DNA from: Peptoniphilaceae bacterium | GTDB taxonomy: Bacteria > Bacillota > Clostridia > Tissierellales > Peptoniphilaceae | Reading direction: 5' to 3' | DNA: 64,000 nucleotides | Assembly: GCA_022779285.1 (NCBI GenBank) | Contig: JALFST010000026.1 | Span: 1 to 64,000, forward strand | In this document: piece after piece, positions 52,561 through 61,774 of the stretch | Position numbering within the stretch: the stretch's first letter is position 1 | How the letters are laid out: every line of letters starts with the position of its first letter | Notes under the pieces: generated by a model | Told to the model about the DNA's origin: nothing | Database searches by the model: none | Seen by the model: only the letters and a program-made list of their open reading frames with translations | Position numbers and translations under genes: made by a program

Positions 52561-52643
52561 AACAGGGGAGCTTGGAAACAGGCTGAGAGGAAGGGGAACC
52601 TTCGACCCGAAACCTGATGCGGATAATGCCGCCGTAGGAAGTC
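52561..52643 (+). ncRNA. TPP riboswitch (THI element) upstream of thiW
   Basis: Conserved blocks GGGGAGC, GGCTGAGAGG, GACCC, and ACCTGATGCGGATAATGCC followed by GCCGTAGGAAG. It should terminate transcription when thiamine pyrophosphate is bound. Confidence 0.95.
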
Positions 52644-52656
52644 ATATTGATTTTTT

Positions 52657-52685
52657 ACAGGAGGCGGAAGCCTCCTGTTTTTTTA
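52657..52685 (+). terminator. Riboswitch-controlled terminator before thiW
   Basis: ACAGGAGGC-GGAA-GCCTCCTGT followed by TTTTTTT. Confidence 0.9.
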
Positions 52686-52870
52686 TAGAATCCACGAAAT
52701 TTCGAGGCGGATTGATTGGAGGCAATTGCAGTCGTGGCAGCCGTGGCGGACTGAGGGGGAGCGCCCTGAGTCTTGTATGCGCGAGGGGAAGTCGTGTTCC
52801 GACGTGAGAGGATGCCAGCAAGCATCGACCGGGCCTCAATTGAGGTTGGGCTATAAAAACAGAAAGGAAG
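52686..52870 (+). other. GC-rich leader between riboswitch terminator and thiW
   Basis: About 185 bases with several possible hairpins (GACTGAGGG with CCCTGAGTC, GTCG/CGAC, GATGC/GCATC, and the palindrome CCTCAATTGAGG) but no convincing reading frame. It may be an additional structured RNA, or simply an untranslated spacer. Confidence 0.4.
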
Positions 52871-52874
52871 AGCT

Positions 52875-53393
52875 ATGGATTCATCAAAGTCGAAAAAGCT
52901 GGCGTTGGCAGGTCTCTTTTGTGCAGTTGCTGTGGTAGGGAGTTTATTTTCATTCCCCGTATTCGGCAGTAAATGTGCGCCCGTTCAGCACATGGTAAAT
53001 ATTCTTTGTGCTGTTCTTCTGGGCCCATGGTATGGCGTAGGAGTGGCATTCGGAGCATCCTTGATTCGAAATTTCATGTCGTTGGGAAGCCTTATGGCAT
53101 TTCCGGGCAGTATGTTCGGCGCGCTTCTTTGCGGCGTGGTATATTGGAGAACGAAAAAGCTGTTTCCGACACTTGTGGCAGAGGTCTTCGGAACAGGGAT
53201 ATTAGGCGGGCTATGCGCCTATCCGATCGCAATCTTCTTTATGGGAATGAGTGCTGCAAAAATTGCATTTTATGCATATATCATTCCTTTCCTGATTTCC
53301 ACAGCAGCGGGTGCGCTCTTGTCCGGAATTTTACTTTATAGCTTAAAGAAAGCGAAAGCATTGGATCGGGTGCAGGCTTCTCTTAACAAATAG
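52875..53393 (+). CDS. thiW: ThiW, ECF S-component for thiazole precursor
   Basis: A 172-residue membrane protein with about five helices and the ThiW pattern GSKCAPVQHMVNILCAVLLG near residue 31, then GSLMAFPGSMFGA. ThiW family proteins supply hydroxyethylthiazole through the shared ECF machinery. GAAAGGAAGAGCT precedes the ATG. First gene of the operon thiW-thiM-thiE-thiD-cytX, behind a TPP riboswitch. Confidence 0.9.
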   Translation: MDSSKSKKLALAGLFCAVAVVGSLFSFPVFGSKCAPVQHMVNILCAVLLGPWYGVGVAFGASLIRNFMSLGSLMAFPGSMFGALLCGVVYWRTKKLFPTLVAEVFGTGILGGLCAYPIAIFFMGMSAAKIAFYAYIIPFLISTAAGALLSGILLYSLKKAKALDRVQASLNK

Positions 53394-53418
53394 TACGGAA
53401 CATAGGAAAGAAGGAAAC

Positions 53419-54240
53419 ATGCTGGCAGAGATGCTCAAAAATCTCAGAGAACGAAAACCGGTGATTCACAACATCACAAATTATGTAACAGCGAATGACT
53501 GTGCCAATCTTCTCCTTGCCTGCGGGGCTTCTCCCGTGATGGCAGATGATGTATCGGAGGTGGAAGAAATCACTGCAGGCTGTGACGGTTTAACGCTGAA
53601 TTTGGGAACGCTGCATTCACACACGATCGCCTCAATGCATCTGGCAGGGAAACGATCGAATGAGCTTCAGCATCCGGTTGTCATGGATCCGGTGGGGGTC
53701 GGTGCTTCCAAATTTCGAGCGGAAGCCGTTCAGAGCTTGCTCGAGGAAATACAGTTTACGGTGATTCGGGGAAATCATTCGGAGCTTCGGTCGATGGCAT
53801 CGGGTCAGGAGGCCATGCGTGGCGTGGATGCCACGAGGGAGGATGCGGTTTGCGAGGGTACCCTGGAAAAAAATGTGATTTTTTTACGGCAATTTGCGAA
53901 GCAAATGCATACAATTGCGGTCATGACGGGCGCAATTGATATCGTCAGCGATGGCGACAGGACATACTGCATACGGAACGGTCATTCCATGATGGAGGCG
54001 GTTACGGGGGCGGGATGCCAGTTATCTTCGATGATTACGGCTTTTGTGTCAGCAAACCCCGATCATCTGCTGGAGGCTGCCGTGGCGGCGGCCTGCGCGA
54101 TGGGGCTGGCAGGAGAAATCGCGCAGGCTGCTCTTTCCCGAAACGAAGGAAATGCAACCTACCGCACCGCGATCATTGACGCAATTTATCGCATGACACC
54201 GGAGCTGCTGGAGAAGGGGGCACGCTATGAAGTGCGATAG
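53419..54240 (+). CDS. thiM: Hydroxyethylthiazole kinase
   Basis: It phosphorylates salvaged 4-methyl-5-hydroxyethylthiazole. The ribokinase-like fold begins with PVIHNITNYVTANDCANLLLA and continues with MDPVGVGAS, IRGN, and the catalytic GAGCQLSSM near residue 197, with Cys in place of Asp as in known ThiM. 273 residues. GAAAGAAGGAA precedes the ATG. The last 14 bases overlap thiE. Confidence 0.95.
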   Translation: MLAEMLKNLRERKPVIHNITNYVTANDCANLLLACGASPVMADDVSEVEEITAGCDGLTLNLGTLHSHTIASMHLAGKRSNELQHPVVMDPVGVGASKFRAEAVQSLLEEIQFTVIRGNHSELRSMASGQEAMRGVDATREDAVCEGTLEKNVIFLRQFAKQMHTIAVMTGAIDIVSDGDRTYCIRNGHSMMEAVTGAGCQLSSMITAFVSANPDHLLEAAVAAACAMGLAGEIAQAALSRNEGNATYRTAIIDAIYRMTPELLEKGARYEVR

Positions 54241-54874
54241 AAAAACGCTCTGCCTCTATGCCGTGACAGACCGTGCCTGGGTGGGCGCTCAAAGCCTTGC
54301 GGAGCAGGTGGAATCGGCGCTCAAGGGAGGAGTCACCTGTGTGCAGCTTCGGGAGAAGGATTTGCCGGAGGCTGCATTTATAGAGGAGGCGAAGGAGATT
54401 CGAGAAATCTGTCACCGCTATGGCGTGCCGCTTTTTATTAATGACAATGTTCATGTGGCCTTGGCGTGCCAAGCAGATGGAATTCACGTTGGACAGGACG
54501 ACAGGAGCGTTTCCTCACTTCGAGAGATGGCAGGACAATCCATGATGATCGGGGTTTCCGTGCATTCTGTAAAAGAAGCTCGTGAAGCCGAGAAGGCGGG
54601 CGCGGATTGTTTGGGCGCAGGGGCTGTTTTTTCGACCTCTACAAAACAGGACACGCGAGTGCTGTCAAAGGAGGTCCTACACGAAATTTGCGAGGCGGTA
54701 TCCATTCCCGTGGTGGCGATCGGAGGAATCGGACGTGAAAATCTGCGAGAGCTTTCAGGCACAGGAATTGCAGGTGTTGCGCTCGTGAGCGCAATTTTCG
54801 GCGCAAAGAATATTGAAGCGGAGAGTCGGTATTTGAAAGCCTTGTCCATGGAGGTTACGCAGCGGATCTTTTAG
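54227..54874 (+). CDS. thiE: Thiamine-phosphate synthase
   Basis: It joins HMP diphosphate (from ThiD) and thiazole phosphate (from ThiM) to thiamine phosphate. The TIM barrel shows VQLREKDLPE, FINDNVHVALACQADGIHVGQDD and the AIGGIG phosphate loop near 160. 215 residues. The ATG lies inside thiM, after AAGGGGG. Confidence 0.95.
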   Translation: MKCDRKTLCLYAVTDRAWVGAQSLAEQVESALKGGVTCVQLREKDLPEAAFIEEAKEIREICHRYGVPLFINDNVHVALACQADGIHVGQDDRSVSSLREMAGQSMMIGVSVHSVKEAREAEKAGADCLGAGAVFSTSTKQDTRVLSKEVLHEICEAVSIPVVAIGGIGRENLRELSGTGIAGVALVSAIFGAKNIEAESRYLKALSMEVTQRIF

Positions 54875-54948
54875 GCTGCGAGGAAGCGTTTCATTGGGGG
54901 CACCACCTTGAAACGCTATAGAAAACAATGCAGAGAAAGGAGAAAATC

Positions 54949-55758
54949 ATGAAAAAAGCATTGACCATTGCAGGGAGTGATTGCAGTGGAGGCGCCGGAA
55001 TTCAGGCCGATTTGAAAACGATGACCATGAACGGCGTATATGCTATGAGCGTAATTACTGCGCTGACAGCGCAGAATACGATGGGAGTCCGGGCGATTCA
55101 GGAGGTCACCCCGCGTTTTTTGGAGGAGCAGATGGATGCGGTCTTTGAAGATATCACGCCTAATGCCGTAAAAATCGGGATGGTTTCTTCGAGTGATCTG
55201 ATTCGAAAGATTTCCGAAAAATTGCGCGAATGGAAGGCAAAAAATATTGTTGTAGATCCCGTAATGGCAGCAACATCCGGGGCGCGCCTCATTCAGAGTG
55301 AAGCCGTTCGGACATTGGTGGAGGAGCTGCTTCCCCTTGCATTGGTCGTCACTCCGAATATTCCGGAGGGGGAAATCTTATCAGGACGATCTATCCATTG
55401 CCCATCGGACATGGAGGCTGCAGCAAAGGAAATCGGCGAGCGGTATCAATGTGCCGTCTTGCTCAAGGGCGGACATTGTGTGGAGGATGCCAATGATCTT
55501 CTGTATTTCGAGGGAAATACGGAGTGGTTTCACGGAAGACGTATTGACAATCCGAATACACATGGCACCGGATGTACGTTGTCCTCTGCGATTGCGGCCA
55601 ATCTTGCAAAGGGGTTTTGCCTGAAGGATTCCGTAAGAAGAGCCAAGAGCTATCTCTCCGGAGCGCTTGCGGCACAGCTGAATCTCGGCCGAGGCTCCGG
55701 TCCTATGGATCATGCATTTGATCTCCGGGGCGAGTACGCAAAGGAGTCGCAGGCATGA
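54949..55758 (+). CDS. thiD: Hydroxymethylpyrimidine/phosphomethylpyrimidine kinase
   Basis: It phosphorylates HMP twice to HMP diphosphate. The ribokinase-like fold shows TIAGSDCSGGAGIQADLKT at the start, TPNIPEGEIL, LLKGGH, and catalytic NTHGTGCTLSSAIA near residue 205. 269 residues. The start at 54949 follows AAAGGAG; the upstream in-frame ATG is not preferred. The stop overlaps cytX (ATGA). Confidence 0.95.
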   Translation: MKKALTIAGSDCSGGAGIQADLKTMTMNGVYAMSVITALTAQNTMGVRAIQEVTPRFLEEQMDAVFEDITPNAVKIGMVSSSDLIRKISEKLREWKAKNIVVDPVMAATSGARLIQSEAVRTLVEELLPLALVVTPNIPEGEILSGRSIHCPSDMEAAAKEIGERYQCAVLLKGGHCVEDANDLLYFEGNTEWFHGRRIDNPNTHGTGCTLSSAIAANLAKGFCLKDSVRRAKSYLSGALAAQLNLGRGSGPMDHAFDLRGEYAKESQA

Positions 55759-56972
55759 CGCAGAAAAAAACGACGGTTTTTGGAAATGCGCTCATATGGT
55801 TTGGAGCGGCGGTTTCGATCGCGGAAATTCTGACCGGAACTTTTTTTGCGGAGATGGGTTTTTGGCGGGGGCTTTTTGCGATTCTTCTGGGACATGTCAT
55901 CGGCTGTGCCTTGCTTTTTCTGGCTGGATTGATCGGCGGAAAAACAGGAAAGAGCGCCATGGAAACGACGAAGATGAGCTTTGGAGGAAAGGGAGCGCTG
56001 CTCTTTGTGATCCTCAATATTCTTCAATTGGTGGGTTGGACGGCAATCATGATCTATGACGGCGCACTTGCCGCCAATGAGATGTTTTCTCTGGGAAGCT
56101 GGCGAAATTCTTCAATCCCTTTGGGAATCGGGTTTTGGAGCCTTGTGATCGGAGCTCTCATTCTCGTCTGGCTTTTGATCGGCATATCCAATTTGGGCAA
56201 ATTGAATACCGTGGCCATGGCCGCCCTTCTCATTTTGACAGGGATTCTCTGCTATGTGATTTTTCGTGACGGCTCCGCCCCTGTGTTCACAGAAGGCGGA
56301 ATGAGCTTTGGGGCTGCTGTAGAGATTTCTGTAGCAATGCCGCTTTCCTGGCTTCCTTTAATCAGTGACTATACGTGCCGGGCGGAAAAGCCTGTGCGTG
56401 CGACAGCGGCCAGCGCTATTACCTATGGCATTGTAAGCTGCTGGATGTATATCATCGGCATGGGCGCCGGACTATTGACAGGAGAATCCGGCCTTGCACA
56501 AATTATGCTCAAGGCAGGTCTGGGAGCGGCAGGACTTTTGATCGTGATTCTTTCCACCGTAACAACGACCTTTCTTGATGCATATTCTGCGGGAATATCG
56601 AGCGAATCCATATCGAAGAAAATAAAGGGCAAATGGGTAGCCGTGGCGGTTACCGTGATCGGAACAGCCTGTGCGATCTTTTTCCCAATTACGAAATTTA
56701 CGGATTTTCTATACTTTATCGGCTCCGTTTTTGCACCGATGATTGCCATCCAAATTGCAGATTTCTTTTTACTCAAAAAACAGTATGATACGAGCGCCTT
56801 TTGCATCCGGAATCTGTTGATCTGGTGCGCAGGCTTCGGAATTTATCGTTATCTGATGAAGATAGACACTCCTTTAGGCAGTACGCTTCCTGATATGCTC
56901 CTTACGATGCTGATTTGCGTGATTGTGGAGCGGGTGCTTTTTCGAATGACGGGAAAAAAAACTGAAATGTAA
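55755..56972 (+). CDS. cytX: CytX, putative hydroxymethylpyrimidine transporter (NCS1 family)
   Basis: A 405-residue membrane protein with about 11-12 helices, resembling cytosine/purine permeases. The N-terminal WFGAAVSIAEILTGTFF and the VAMPLSWLPLISDYT segment fit CytX, whose genes are found next to thiamine genes under TPP control and are predicted to import HMP. Coupled to thiD by ATGA. Last gene of the salvage operon. Confidence 0.88.
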   Translation: MTQKKTTVFGNALIWFGAAVSIAEILTGTFFAEMGFWRGLFAILLGHVIGCALLFLAGLIGGKTGKSAMETTKMSFGGKGALLFVILNILQLVGWTAIMIYDGALAANEMFSLGSWRNSSIPLGIGFWSLVIGALILVWLLIGISNLGKLNTVAMAALLILTGILCYVIFRDGSAPVFTEGGMSFGAAVEISVAMPLSWLPLISDYTCRAEKPVRATAASAITYGIVSCWMYIIGMGAGLLTGESGLAQIMLKAGLGAAGLLIVILSTVTTTFLDAYSAGISSESISKKIKGKWVAVAVTVIGTACAIFFPITKFTDFLYFIGSVFAPMIAIQIADFFLLKKQYDTSAFCIRNLLIWCAGFGIYRYLMKIDTPLGSTLPDMLLTMLICVIVERVLFRMTGKKTEM

Positions 56973-57054
56973 AAGAAGTAAGTGGAAAAGCTCGAAAAAA
57001 AGGCGGAGTCGGAGAAACCGGCTGTGCCGAAAGAGGAATGCAAGGGAACACAAA

Positions 57055-57098
57055 AAAAACGGTCTTCCGCCTTTTCGATATGGAAGACCGTTTTTTTA
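57055..57098. terminator. Strong terminator after cytX
   Basis: AAACGGTCTTCC and GGAAGACCGTTT around about 13 bases, with TTTTTTT downstream and an A-run upstream. It probably also ends the converging DUF1275 gene. Confidence 0.92.
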
Positions 57099-57129
57099 TG
57101 GCGATCCCTAAGGACGAGCCGAATCTCAC

Positions 57130-57807
57130 TTATTTCTTTTCCTCCTCGTGGATGAACATGATAAGAAAACTGATGGTCAGCAGCGCGCATGACACCCAAA
57201 TGCCTTGCTCGGCAAACAGTTTTGTCAGCAGGGCGCCGAATCCCGCGCCGATGGCAAAAAGACCGATCACTCCGAAGTAGGTCATTGCCTTTTTCAGAGC
57301 AGAACGGTCATGCGTATGAACATAGATGCAGAGTGCTTCGGTGCCGCTTCGCATATTGCCGATGCACATGGTGCTGGCATACGTGTGACCGCGTACCTTG
57401 CGGAAGGTTTGCACCTGCATGGCGCAGACAAAGGAGACGAGTGCATTCGCAAGGATATTCAGCTTCTGCGGCAGAAATCCGACAAGGAGCAGCAGCGCAA
57501 TCTCCGCCAAAATGATGATTTGCCGCCAATGCACCTTTTTCATGTGCTGATAGTGCCGGCGGACAGATTCCGCTACAAAGATGCCGAGTACAAATGCAAG
57601 CAAAGGCACGAGATAGCGCCGGCTGTGCGCCCAATCTCCTTCGAAGAGATAGGTACTGAAAAGAATGATATTTCCTGTCTGCGCATTTGCGAACACCTTG
57701 CCGCGGCAGAGGTAGGTATAGGCGTCCTGGAAACCGCCGGAAAGAATAATAAATGATGCGGTCAGCAGGGATTCGGACATTTGTCCATGCGGCTTTTTGA
57801 GAAGCAT
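57130..57807 (-). CDS. DUF1275 (YoaK-like) membrane protein
   Basis: A 225-residue membrane protein with about six helices and the family pattern GGFQDAYTYLCRGKVFANAQTGN near residue 23 and later MQVQTFRKVRG. The function of the family is unknown. The start at 57807 has GAGGTGATCCCA upstream; a 38-codon in-frame extension runs through the leader and is unlikely. Confidence 0.85.
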   Translation of the reverse strand: MLLKKPHGQMSESLLTASFIILSGGFQDAYTYLCRGKVFANAQTGNIILFSTYLFEGDWAHSRRYLVPLLAFVLGIFVAESVRRHYQHMKKVHWRQIIILAEIALLLLVGFLPQKLNILANALVSFVCAMQVQTFRKVRGHTYASTMCIGNMRSGTEALCIYVHTHDRSALKKAMTYFGVIGLFAIGAGFGALLTKLFAEQGIWVSCALLTISFLIMFIHEEEKK

Positions 57808-57901
57808 TGGGATCACCTCGGAAAATATTCTCAGATGCGGAGAAATCGGTTGTACCTGATGGACGGAGCCATTGGAGAAGGTCCGGCCGGAAATCGCCTT
57901 G

Positions 57902-57931
57902 ATTATATGTCTGCTTACCATAGCAAGTCAA
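57902..57931 (-). promoter_or_regulatory. Promoter of the DUF1275 gene
   Basis: On the minus strand TTGACT, 18 bases, TATAAT, about 95 bases upstream of the coding start. The remaining spacer up to 58046 shows nothing else. Confidence 0.6.
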
Positions 57932-58046
57932 CCGCCGGCTTTTCCGCTGTCCATCTACGCGATGCCTTCCCTGCTGTTCGTTTCCGTTTGTTCCAAAATA
58001 CGAGGAAACGATCAAGAGCAGGCGGATTCACATGCTCCCGGGCGAT

Positions 58047-59177
58047 TTATTTTATCAGGGACTGCCAAATGGCAATCTTGCGCTGTGCAATTTTTTTGCT
58101 GTCAAAACGATTCTGAGCATCCTCGCGAATCTCTGCCGGTGAATATTCCGAAGCGTGCTCTTTCATATAGAGCATGGCCTGCGCCAGTGCATCGGGATTT
58201 TCCGTCGGGACAAGCAACCCGTTTTGCCGGGTAACGAGATCTCTCGGGCCGCCGCAGTCGGTTGCGATTACAGGGACTCCGCTGGCAAGTGCTTCAATGG
58301 TGACTACGGAAAAAGTTTCAAGGCGGCTGGAACAAATGAAGGTTGAAGCCGTGCGCATAAATCCGGGAGTGCCCTTTCGGGGAATTTGACCGGAAAAGGT
58401 GACGTGCTTTGTGATCTCCAGTTTCTGAGCAAGCTGCCGCAGACTCTCTTGTTCAGCTCCCTTACCGCCGATTACCAATTGCACATCGGCATCCTGCCTG
58501 ACCACCTTCGCCATGGCTTTTAAGAGAAGGTCATAGCCCTTGATCGGAATCAAATTGCCCAGAGCCTTGAATACGAATGGATTCTTTTGATTTTGCCTTG
58601 TCTCGGAAAAAAGCGAAAAACGAACGCTGTTGGGCACATAGCTGCAATGTGTTTCGGAAATCCCGTATTGCAGCATTCGATCCCGAACCGGGGACGAAAT
58701 ATAGAAAGCATGAGAGCTTTCTTTGGTCGCCTTTCGAAAGACACGATCAAAATGAGAACGAGGCTCGGACAGGAGAATTTGAGAAAAATGCTCGGTAAAG
58801 GTCCAAGGGAGGTCATGCTTTTTACAGAAAGCACTGACGGGATCTGTCAGGCGAGAGGATTCCATATGAACGATATCGGGGCGTCCTTGCTCCGATAGAA
58901 TTCGGTTCCAGATCTTTTCCATGAAGCGTTTTTTTTGTCTTTGAATGCCTGCTTCCCAAAAGGGAGTAAAGTGTCTGCCATAAATGCGATACACGTGTAC
59001 GCCCTTTTCTTCGGCATATTCTATTCTTGTGCGGAACGGTCCTCGAAGGTTCAGATCGATACTGCAAATTGTCACATGGACACCTTCTTGAACCAGATCC
59101 TCCGCCTGCTCGCGGAAGAAGATTCCGGATTGGCTGTCACCTTCGGGGTACCAGGAAGGGAAAATCAGAACATGCAT
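58047..59177 (-). CDS. Glycosyltransferase family 4
   Basis: A 376-residue GT-B-fold enzyme without membrane segments. The start MHVLIFPSWYP...QSGIFFREQA and the C-terminal SSRLETFSVVTIEALASGVPVIATDCGGP (with the E-x7-E nucleotide-sugar pattern) are typical of GT4. It probably extends a cell-surface glycan in the cytosol. GGAGG lies four bases before the ATG at 59177. It follows the Wzy-like gene by about 70 bases. Confidence 0.9.
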   Translation of the reverse strand: MHVLIFPSWYPEGDSQSGIFFREQAEDLVQEGVHVTICSIDLNLRGPFRTRIEYAEEKGVHVYRIYGRHFTPFWEAGIQRQKKRFMEKIWNRILSEQGRPDIVHMESSRLTDPVSAFCKKHDLPWTFTEHFSQILLSEPRSHFDRVFRKATKESSHAFYISSPVRDRMLQYGISETHCSYVPNSVRFSLFSETRQNQKNPFVFKALGNLIPIKGYDLLLKAMAKVVRQDADVQLVIGGKGAEQESLRQLAQKLEITKHVTFSGQIPRKGTPGFMRTASTFICSSRLETFSVVTIEALASGVPVIATDCGGPRDLVTRQNGLLVPTENPDALAQAMLYMKEHASEYSPAEIREDAQNRFDSKKIAQRKIAIWQSLIK

Positions 59178-59250
59178 AAATCCTCCATAAAAAGACACAG
59201 GACACGGAGACTGTTTTCTTGGGAATGAGAGGGCCTCTTTTTGAAATTCA

Positions 59251-60774
59251 TTATTTTGCAGAGCTTTTATGAAGCCTGCGGCTCGGGATTTCTCCCTGCT
59301 TCATGAGAATATTTAAGATGGCCACGGGAATGAGCAGCAAAAGCCAGAGGGATGTAAAACGAATAATGCTGCTGGAGAGGACACAGATCATGGCGGCATC
59401 CAGGAGCATGAGCATGGAAAGAATGGCAGGAGAAGACACACCTGCCCGGAAAGCTTTTTTTACAGCGCGCCACGTTCTGCTGAGCATCAGAGCAAAGAGA
59501 ATTGCGAAGGCAAAGAAAAAGATCAGGCCGAACTCGGAAGCCAGCTCAATATAGAAATTGTGAGGATCCAGATCGTTCCGCGTATTTTTGAGAACATGGG
59601 GGCTCTGACGGATCAGCGTACGATAGTTTCCCGGTCCCGCACCGAAGAAGGGATGCGCAGCGACGATCTGCATTCCGAAAGCAATCAGCCAGAGCCGGAT
59701 ATGAATTGTTCCATAGCCGCCGCGAAACGCAGAGAGCTGCGATTCGAGATTGTCCGAAAGCTGGTTCAGGTTGTTGTTGTTGAGACGAGACAGTTCGCCG
59801 TGAAATCGGGGATCCGATTGCATATAGTTGGTGATTCTCCACTCGTAAAACATTTTATTGACCTCAAAGGTAACAAAGCGAACCGCGTGGCGAATCAGAA
59901 AATAGTATGCCGCCAGAACGATCAGATACACGATGATTTTTTTGAGGTAGAGATCGGCAGGCATGCCTCTATGCACATCCTTTTTTCGATAAAAGAAAAT
60001 GACGAGGAGCGTGAACAGACTCAAAATACAAAATACTGCATTAAAAATGGTTGAGTTGATGAGGATGGTCGGCAAAAGCAGGATCAACAGGAGAATCAGA
60101 GCCCTTCGTGATTCCCTCCATGAGGCGGCTTTGATCAACTGATATTGCAGAATTACAAAACCGATGGAAAGGACGGCAATAAGATCGTTAGTATTGCCGA
60201 AGCCGGCGGTGGGAGGAAAGAGAGTGCGTTCCACATTTATTTTTTCGCGAAGAGCGAAAATATAGGATTCATCACCGGGAATGACAGTTCCGAACATCGT
60301 TTCCAAAATCGCACAGAATGCAAGCACAACACAGGAAATCACGATTCCCTTACAGACAAAGCGCACATCTTCACTGTCCTGTACTAAGGAAAGAAAGCAG
60401 TAGGAGAATAAAAAAAGTGTGCCGATTCCGATAAATTCAGCTTTTCCAAATTCATTCAGGTGAGAAAATACCAGCCAGATGCCTGCATATCCTGCCCATA
60501 AAAAGATGAGAATCAGAAAATAAACGGGCAAGGTGAAGAAAACTTTCAAGGGAGGGCGTTTTTCCTTAGGCATTTTCCAATAGGTAATCAACAACCGAAT
60601 ATGAGATACGCCCAGATAAGCGGTACAAGCGATGAGAAAGAGACGAATCGGCGTCATGATAAAGAAGCCGAGGTCGATATTTAGAAAAAAAAGAAAGCTG
60701 TTGAATAGAACCAAGACAAGGAGCACTGCAGTGACTCGATGTCTTATTTTCCGGTTCTGAATAGTATTTTCCAA
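59251..60774 (-). CDS. O-antigen ligase/polymerase-like (Wzy_C) membrane protein
   Basis: A membrane protein of about 12 helices with the Wzy_C domain: a large outer loop (about 320-400), HPFFGAGPGNY and DPHNFYIELASEFGL. In Gram-positives such proteins polymerise or attach surface polysaccharide units. I place the start at TTG 60774 (507 residues), six bases after GAGGGG. An upstream GTG frame would begin at the predicted transcription start. The start is not certain. Confidence 0.82.
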   Translation of the reverse strand: MENTIQNRKIRHRVTAVLLVLVLFNSFLFFLNIDLGFFIMTPIRLFLIACTAYLGVSHIRLLITYWKMPKEKRPPLKVFFTLPVYFLILIFLWAGYAGIWLVFSHLNEFGKAEFIGIGTLFLFSYCFLSLVQDSEDVRFVCKGIVISCVVLAFCAILETMFGTVIPGDESYIFALREKINVERTLFPPTAGFGNTNDLIAVLSIGFVILQYQLIKAASWRESRRALILLLILLLPTILINSTIFNAVFCILSLFTLLVIFFYRKKDVHRGMPADLYLKKIIVYLIVLAAYYFLIRHAVRFVTFEVNKMFYEWRITNYMQSDPRFHGELSRLNNNNLNQLSDNLESQLSAFRGGYGTIHIRLWLIAFGMQIVAAHPFFGAGPGNYRTLIRQSPHVLKNTRNDLDPHNFYIELASEFGLIFFFAFAILFALMLSRTWRAVKKAFRAGVSSPAILSMLMLLDAAMICVLSSSIIRFTSLWLLLLIPVAILNILMKQGEIPSRRLHKSSAK

Positions 60775-60809
60775 AAAAGTCCCCTCTCTTTCAATAAAAA
60801 TGCTCACTA

Positions 60810-60839
60810 TGTATACGGTATTCTGTAAGCAGAATTCAA
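60810..60839 (-). promoter_or_regulatory. Promoter of the Wzy-like/GT4 transcript
   Basis: On the minus strand TTGAAT, 18 bases, TATACA, 36 bases before the preferred coding start. Confidence 0.55.
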
Positions 60840-60901
60840 AATATTATAGCATATGGAAGGGGGGACTTATGGAGAAAATAAGGAGACTTCTCTGCTGCGT
60901 G

Positions 60902-61549
60902 TTACAGCATGATAGAGAAATTTCGGAAAAAAGTATGACGGGTGGACTCGGATCGAATATAGGCACGTGAATCATAGGGAGCATAATATTTTCCGACATT
61001 TCGGCGCTTCCATTGCTCCATGCCGAAGAGAAGAGGCAGCCCGATAAGAATCGCCAGTCCGGGAATCGTGGCTACCCGGCCCGCAATCACACCCAGCATA
61101 GCTCCCGCTACGACATCTGACGGAAAATGCACATAGAGATACAAGCGTGAATATCCGATCAGGATTGCCAGAATAAGCGCAGGAATCCAAAAACGCTGAT
61201 GAGACAGATAAAGTGCGGAGACGGCTGCAAAAGAGGCTGCCGTATGACCGGAGGGAAAGGAGCGATCTGTCGGCCGGGGGATCAGGAGCGTATAATTTGT
61301 TTTGAGATCACAGGGACGCGGACGTGCTACCAACGGTTTCAGATAAAAATTACAGCAAACGGACTCTAAGATCAGAGCAATGGAAATATTGATTCCGGCA
61401 TCACGTGTATCCGGATAAAGCAGGAGTGAAAAAGCCAAAAAAATCCAAACGGCACCTCCGTTTCCCAAAGCGGTAATTATGGGAACCCATCGATCCGCAT
61501 ATGCATTTTTTTGATTGCATTGTATCCAATTTAAAATTTTTTGATCCAA
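60902..61549 (-). CDS. PAP2-family membrane phosphatase
   Basis: A 215-residue phosphatase with five to six helices and the three-part PAP2 site: KPLVARPRP, PSGHT, and SRLYLYVHFPSDV. It probably dephosphorylates a lipid phosphate or undecaprenyl diphosphate. The start is TTG, with a weak upstream AGGAAGAGAG. It stands next to the surface-glycan genes. Several PAP2 enzymes act in carrier-lipid recycling, but the substrate cannot be read from the sequence. Confidence 0.88.
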   Translation of the reverse strand: MDQKILNWIQCNQKNAYADRWVPIITALGNGGAVWIFLAFSLLLYPDTRDAGINISIALILESVCCNFYLKPLVARPRPCDLKTNYTLLIPRPTDRSFPSGHTAASFAAVSALYLSHQRFWIPALILAILIGYSRLYLYVHFPSDVVAGAMLGVIAGRVATIPGLAILIGLPLLFGMEQWKRRNVGKYYAPYDSRAYIRSESTRHTFFRNFSIML

Positions 61550-61683
61550 GGCCGCGCTCTCTTCCTGTGTTTTTTTTAATCATAACCGATTTTACCGTAA
61601 AAAGTATAACGATATTGTGTATATTTTCGGATAAAAATGTGTAAAAATGGGATAAAACGGGAGATAATGATACGCTGATTCAT

Positions 61684-61710
61684 TTGACGCCCGGAATAAA
61701 ATAGTATAAA
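61684..61710 (+). promoter_or_regulatory. Candidate promoter of the lipid kinase operon
   Basis: TTGACG, 15 bases, TATAAA. Spacing is short of the optimum. Confidence 0.4.
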
Positions 61711-61774
61711 AAGGATAGGAAATCAGGTCCGTTTCCTCAGCGGGATCGGGATACGGCAAGGATAGGAGATGGAG

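Noticed and set aside
52686..52870. Group II intron fragment or retron RNA in the thiW leader
   Set aside because: No domain V-like sequence, no reverse transcriptase frame nearby, and the segment is too short.
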